This document shows, one piece after another, positions 60,355 to 64,000 of a DNA stretch of 64,000 bases. This DNA comes from Gordonia gummivorans (lineage in GTDB: Bacteria > Actinomycetota > Actinomycetes > Mycobacteriales > Mycobacteriaceae), in assembly GCF_022513585.1 (NCBI RefSeq), contig NZ_JAKWBF010000020.1:38620-102619 (forward strand), given 5' to 3'. How positions within the stretch are numbered: position 1 is the stretch's first letter; every line of letters begins with the position of its first letter. The notes under the pieces are model-generated. The model saw only the letters and a list, made by a program, of their open reading frames with translations, ran no database searches and was not told where the DNA came from. The position numbers and the translations under genes are program-made.

Positions 60355-61964
60355 CACCGCAGGAGTCCTGGTTCCCGGTCCTGATCGTCCTCCCGACACT
60401 GGTCCCGATGATCGCGGCGGCACTGACGCTGCTGCAGAGCCGTAGCCCGCGCTTCCAGCGTGCGGTGACGACCGGCGCGATCGGCACCGCGTTCGTCGCG
60501 TCGTGCCTGCTGCTCTACCTCACCAACCGCTACGGCACGTGGTCGCTCACCATCGGCGGGTGGGGAGATAAGGGTTATCCCAACGGACCGCTGGGCATCA
60601 CCCTGGTGGTCGATCAGCTCGCCGCGCTGATGCTGGTGGTGTCGACGAGCGTGCTGCTGTGCGTCGTCGTGTACGCGATCGGGCAGGGTATCCGGGACGG
60701 GACCGAGCAACAGCCGGTGTCGATCTTCCTGCCCACCTACCTGATCCTGACCGCGGGTGTGTGCAACGCCTTCCTCGCCGGCGACCTGTTCAACCTCTAC
60801 GTCTCCTTCGAGGTGCTGCTGGCCGCTAGCTTCGTACTGCTCACCCTGGGTGCCAGCGCCGAACGCGTGCGGGCCGGGGCGTCGTACGTGATGGTCTCGA
60901 TGGTGTCGTCGCTGATCTTCCTGGCAGGCATAGCCTTCGCGTACGCGACCACCGGCACGCTGAATCTCGCGGAGATGGCCCTACGGCTCGACGACGTTCC
61001 CAGCGGCACCCGCAACGCGCTCTACGCGGTCCTGCTGGTCGCCTTCGGCATCAAGGCGGCGGTGTTCCCGCTCTCGACGTGGCTGCCCGACTCCTACCCG
61101 ACCGCGCCGGCCCCGGTGACCGCGGTGTTCGCCGGTTTGCTGACCAAGGTCGGTGTGTACGCGATCATCCGCGCGCATTCGCTGCTGTTCCCTGGCGGGT
61201 CAATGGACAACATGCTCCTCGTAGCCGGGCTGCTGACCATGCTGGTGGGCATCTTCGGTGCCATCGCCCAGTCCGACATCAAACGTCTGTTGTCGTTCAC
61301 CCTGGTCAGTCACATCGGCTACATGATCTTCGGTATCGCATTGTCGTCGGAGATCGGGATGTCGGCGGCCATCTTCTACGTGGCACACCACATCCTCGTG
61401 CAGACGACGCTGTTCCTGGTGGTCGGGCTGATCGAGCGGCAGGCCGGGTCGGCGTCGCTGCGACGGCTCGGTGGCCTGATCGCCAGCCCGGTGCTGGCGG
61501 CCCTGTTCCTCATCCCGGCGCTGAATCTGGGTGGTATTCCGCCGTTCTCCGGGTTCATCGGCAAGGTCGCGTTGCTCGAGGCGGGCGTGCAGGACGGTTC
61601 GGTGCTGGCCTGGGCGCTCGTCGCCGGGTCGGTGGTCACCAGCCTGCTCACCCTGTATGTGGTGGCCCGCGTCTGGACCAAGGGCTTCTGGCGACCGCGC
61701 GCCGACGCCCCCGAGGGTGACATGGCCGATCGCGGGCCGTCTGCGCTGATCGACGAGAGCTCCGACATCGCCTTCGACGACCGTCCCGACGTCGGCCGCA
61801 TGCCGATCACCATGGTGGTCCCCACCGCACTCATGGTCGCCGCCGGATTGGTCCTCACCCTGTGGGCCGGTCCCATCCTGGGCTTCACCGATCGCGCGGC
61901 CACCGACATCGTCGATCGCAATGTGTACGTCGAAGCCGTGCTGGGAGAAGGTGCCGCGAGATGA
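60351..61964 (+). CDS. mnhD: Na+/H+ antiporter subunit D
   Basis: 537-aa NuoN/NuoM-like subunit with about 14 TM helices. Marks: GDLFNLYVSFEVLLAASFVLLTLGAS, FGIKAAVFPLSTWLPDSYPTAPAPVTAVFAGLLTKVG and LLSFTLVSHIGYMIFG, which contain the conserved Lys and Glu of the proton path. ATG overlaps the mnhC stop (ATGA). Together with MrpA it forms the ion-translocating core. Confidence 0.96.
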   Translation: MTPQESWFPVLIVLPTLVPMIAAALTLLQSRSPRFQRAVTTGAIGTAFVASCLLLYLTNRYGTWSLTIGGWGDKGYPNGPLGITLVVDQLAALMLVVSTSVLLCVVVYAIGQGIRDGTEQQPVSIFLPTYLILTAGVCNAFLAGDLFNLYVSFEVLLAASFVLLTLGASAERVRAGASYVMVSMVSSLIFLAGIAFAYATTGTLNLAEMALRLDDVPSGTRNALYAVLLVAFGIKAAVFPLSTWLPDSYPTAPAPVTAVFAGLLTKVGVYAIIRAHSLLFPGGSMDNMLLVAGLLTMLVGIFGAIAQSDIKRLLSFTLVSHIGYMIFGIALSSEIGMSAAIFYVAHHILVQTTLFLVVGLIERQAGSASLRRLGGLIASPVLAALFLIPALNLGGIPPFSGFIGKVALLEAGVQDGSVLAWALVAGSVVTSLLTLYVVARVWTKGFWRPRADAPEGDMADRGPSALIDESSDIAFDDRPDVGRMPITMVVPTALMVAAGLVLTLWAGPILGFTDRAATDIVDRNVYVEAVLGEGAAR

Positions 61965-62731
61965 GTTCAGAATCGCGGCCACGCGCGCCGGTGGTCTCCA
62001 CGAAGGGACCGGTGCGCTCTTTCATCATCAACGCGTGGCGCGTCTCGCTGCTGTTCATCTTCTGGCACTTCGTCGGAGCCCTCGTCTGGGTTCGCGGTCA
62101 CGTGCGCGTACCGCGCTGGTTCGGCACCGACAGCCGCGAGGTCGCGGTGCGGCTCTGGACCATCGCATGGCTGACGTTTGTGTGGGTCCTGTTGTGGGGC
62201 ACCATTTCCTGGGCCAACATCCTGGCCGGACTCCTTCTCGCGGTACTGATCCTCACCGTTCTGCCGTTGCCGCGGGTACCGGTGGAGGGCCGCATCCACC
62301 CGCTTTCGCTGCTGCGCCTGCTGATCAGCCTGTTCTTCGACTTCTTCGTGTCCAGCGCGCAGGTCGCCTGGACGGCCATCCGACCGGGACCACCGCCGCT
62401 CGGTGCGGTCATGCGGGTGCGGGTGGCGATCAAGTCCGACATGGTGCTCACGCTGGCCGTCGACTATCTCAACCTCGTGCCCGGCACCATGGTGGTTGAG
62501 ATCGATCACCGGCGCCGAATGCTCTACATCCACGTCTTCGACGTGCGCACCGAGAAGCAGGTGCGCGCCTTCTACGACCAGATCGCTTATGTCGAGCGCA
62601 TGTTCGTCAAGGCGTTCGAGCGCGACAGCGAGTGGCATCCGAGCCCGTATCACGGCATCGACGACGATTTCCACGGCGTTCGGTTCGCCGACCGGGAACG
62701 GGTCATGGATGTGAAGCGAGGTGAATCGTGA
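61961..62731 (+). CDS. mnhE: Na+/H+ antiporter subunit E
   Basis: 256-aa subunit. The MnhE core (about 70-225) has TM helices and FDFFVSSAQVAWTAIRPG, LTLAVDYLNLVPGTMVVEID and LYIHVFD. The family is typically about 160 aa; an N-terminal extension of ~65 residues with another hydrophobic segment and a C-terminal extension are present here. ATGA overlap with mnhD. Confidence 0.93.
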   Translation: MSSESRPRAPVVSTKGPVRSFIINAWRVSLLFIFWHFVGALVWVRGHVRVPRWFGTDSREVAVRLWTIAWLTFVWVLLWGTISWANILAGLLLAVLILTVLPLPRVPVEGRIHPLSLLRLLISLFFDFFVSSAQVAWTAIRPGPPPLGAVMRVRVAIKSDMVLTLAVDYLNLVPGTMVVEIDHRRRMLYIHVFDVRTEKQVRAFYDQIAYVERMFVKAFERDSEWHPSPYHGIDDDFHGVRFADRERVMDVKRGES

Positions 62732-62991
62732 CGGTTGTCTGGTTGTTGTGCGCGGGCATGCTGCTGATCTCGGCGGTACTGACGACGATCCGCGTCCTCC
62801 GCGGTCCCACCACCCTCGACCGGCTGGTGGCGCTCGACGTCATCATCGCCCTGTGCATGTGCGGCCTCGGCCTGTGGGCTGCCTACAGCCTTGATTCGAC
62901 GGTGGTCCCGGCGATCGTCGCGCTCTCGCTGCTGAGCTTCACCGGTTCGGTGGCCATCGCCCGTTTCCGAGTCCGGGACGACCAGACATGA
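62728..62991 (+). CDS. mnhF: Na+/H+ antiporter subunit F
   Basis: 87-aa subunit with three TM helices. RVLRGPTTLDRLVALDVIIAL is the MnhF hallmark (RGP..DR). GTG overlaps the mnhE stop. Normal length for the family. Confidence 0.95.
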   Translation: MTVVWLLCAGMLLISAVLTTIRVLRGPTTLDRLVALDVIIALCMCGLGLWAAYSLDSTVVPAIVALSLLSFTGSVAIARFRVRDDQT

Positions 62992-63320
62992 TCATCGACA
63001 TCGTCAGCGGCGTACTGATGTTCCTCGGAAGCGCGCTGGCGCTCACCGCCGCCATCGGCATCCTCCGCTTCCCCGACACACTCAGCCGCATGCACGCCGC
63101 CACCAAGCCGCAAACCTTGGGCCTGCTCCTTTTGCTCCTCGGTGCGATGCTCCGTCTCGGCCACAACGTCGACGTCGGAATGCTCATCCTCGCAAGCCTT
63201 TTCGCCCTGATGACCGCGCCGGTGGTCGCACATCGCATCGGCCGCCTCGTATACCAGGAACAACGCGCACGGGACGGCCTGATGGACCGTGCGGACATGG
63301 AAGCGGGAGATCGGGACTGA
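62988..63320 (+). CDS. mnhG: Na+/H+ antiporter subunit G
   Basis: 110-aa subunit with three TM helices. GILRFPDTLSRMHAATKPQTLG is the MnhG signature. ATG overlaps the mnhF stop. Last gene of the Mrp operon; only repeats follow before the DUF222 gene. Confidence 0.95.
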   Translation: MIIDIVSGVLMFLGSALALTAAIGILRFPDTLSRMHAATKPQTLGLLLLLLGAMLRLGHNVDVGMLILASLFALMTAPVVAHRIGRLVYQEQRARDGLMDRADMEAGDRD

Positions 63321-63334
63321 GCCCAGCTTCCGCC

Positions 63335-63600
63335 GCCGCCTTCCGCTGATCGAGCCGACTCCGAGCCCCCCGTCACGCTGATCGAGCCGACACCGAACCC
63401 CACGCTGGTCGAGCCCACCGCTGGCCTCGTCACGCTGATCGAGCCGGTACCGAGCCCCCTGGGGCGAGGCACCGTGTCGAGATCCGCCGGATCGAGCCGG
63501 TACCGAGCCCCCTGGGGCGAGGCACCGTGTCGAGATCCGCCGGATCGAGCCGGTACCGAGCCCCCTGGGGCGAGGCACCGTGTCGAGATCACTGTTGATA
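63335..63600. repeat. 53-bp tandem repeats with degenerate flanking copies
   Basis: Three near-identical copies start at 63441, 63494 and 63547, each GAGCCGGTACCGAGCCCCCT followed by GGGGCGAGGCACCGTGTCGA and GATC(CGCCGGATC). Upstream (63335-63440) are shorter degenerate units (CTGATCGAGCCGA...CCGAGCC). The unit contains an imperfect inverted repeat (GATCGAGCCGGTACC against GGCACCGTGTCGAGATC). No gene is in this 332-bp gap. Confidence 0.9.
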
Positions 63601-63652
63601 ACCAGAACCGCCGACAACACTTCTTGTCGTACCCCTCTGCGATAGTGGACAC

Positions 63653-64000
63653 ATGTTCGAACCGGGGCGGGACACCAGCGAGGCCACACTGGCCGACGCG
63701 GGTGAAACCGACCTGGCCACAGCAGCTTCGGCGTTCACCCGCATCGAGTTCGAAGCGATGGCCCGCAGAATCCTGGCCGCCTACCATCTGGGCCGCAAAG
63801 TGTTCGACCGCGTCCAGGCCGCCGACTCCGACCGCTACCGCAAACGCATGCCCGACAAAGCCGCCCTCCGCGAAGTGGCGTTGCACTTCGCCGTCCCACC
63901 GGCCACCGCCGGACGGTGGATGACCCTGGGCGGGCTGCTCCAAGACCTCCCACAAGTACGGGCAGCGTTCCTGGCCGGCGACCTCTCCGAATCCCGCGCC
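63653..64000 (+). CDS. DUF222-domain protein, N-terminal part (runs off the window)
   Basis: First 116 residues of a second DUF222/HNH-type protein. FTRIEFEAMARRILAAYHL and DRYRKRMPDKAALREVALHF, then LGGLLQDLPQVRAAFLAGDL, are typical of the DUF222 N-terminus. ATG 63653. The GTTCGA at 63655-63660 forms a SOS-like half-site pair with GTGGAC at 63645, overlapping the start. HNH domain, if any, is outside the window. Confidence 0.8.
   Translation, partial: MFEPGRDTSEATLADAGETDLATAASAFTRIEFEAMARRILAAYHLGRKVFDRVQAADSDRYRKRMPDKAALREVALHFAVPPATAGRWMTLGGLLQDLPQVRAAFLAGDLSESRA

Noticed and set aside
63441..63600. CRISPR or coding repeat protein at the window end
   Set aside because: 53-bp units are contiguous without spacers; frames across it are not maintained by codon use.

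Overview
The window is one contiguous piece of a high-GC actinobacterial chromosome. GTG starts are frequent, 4-nt ATGA/GTGA overlaps are common, and the gene content points to the Mycobacteriales, most likely Gordonia or a close relative: lpdC-type dihydrolipoamide dehydrogenase, a second-type GroEL without groES beside it, psd-pssA-CDC48-like ATPase, an MbtM/FadD33-like ligase, MptpB-type phosphatases, two DUF222/HNH (13E12-type) genes and a fused MrpAB antiporter. From memory, lpdC, prolyl oligopeptidase, groEL2, moeA, psd, pssA and the AAA ATPase also occur close together in Mycobacterium tuberculosis (about Rv0435c to Rv0462), so much of the window is probably old chromosomal backbone with newer insertions. 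I see no rRNA, tRNA, prophage, transposase or CRISPR array.

1-13 kb: 5' end of lpd; a TetR/old-yellow-enzyme pair behind a palindromic operator; a beta-lactamase-fold lipoprotein; prolyl oligopeptidase; a rhomboid-like protein; a secreted lipase; PPK2; small START-like and DUF proteins; a TetR/thioesterase divergon. 13-21 kb: a DUF222/HNH gene with a perfect LexA-type box; a Ser/Thr kinase fused to DUF1266, translationally coupled to a tyrosine phosphatase, with a second phosphatase upstream; groEL with two CIRCE operators. 21-25 kb: a tightly coupled DUF4178-DUF2617-DUF4247-(25-aa acidic ORF)-DUF350 operon followed by membrane spermidine synthase, whose start codon lies inside a palindromic repeat. 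25-33 kb: a LytS/LytTR two-component pair and two DUF485-like/SSS symporter pairs of the acetate-pyruvate type, with a vapBC module between them.

33-48 kb: two divergent polytopic proteins with beta-propeller-like C-termini; an amidase; a twice-frameshifted DUF1707 gene; a TetR divergent from an acyl-CoA dehydrogenase pair; three luciferase-like flavin monooxygenases; a second DUF350; a START-like protein. 48-56 kb: NagD-like HAD phosphatase, moeA, then psd-pssA-AAA ATPase (phosphatidylethanolamine synthesis), and an mbtM-like fatty-acyl-AMP ligase behind a putative IdeR/DtxR iron box. 56-64 kb: two small secreted/membrane proteins, a complete Mrp (Mnh) Na+/H+ antiporter operon with six genes overlapping by 4 nt, tandem 53-bp repeats, and the start of a second DUF222 gene.

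Four copies of one palindromic intergenic repeat (about 23.5, 25.4, 42.2 and 47.5 kb) form the main non-coding structure. They touch the coding ends of speE and of a flavin monooxygenase gene.
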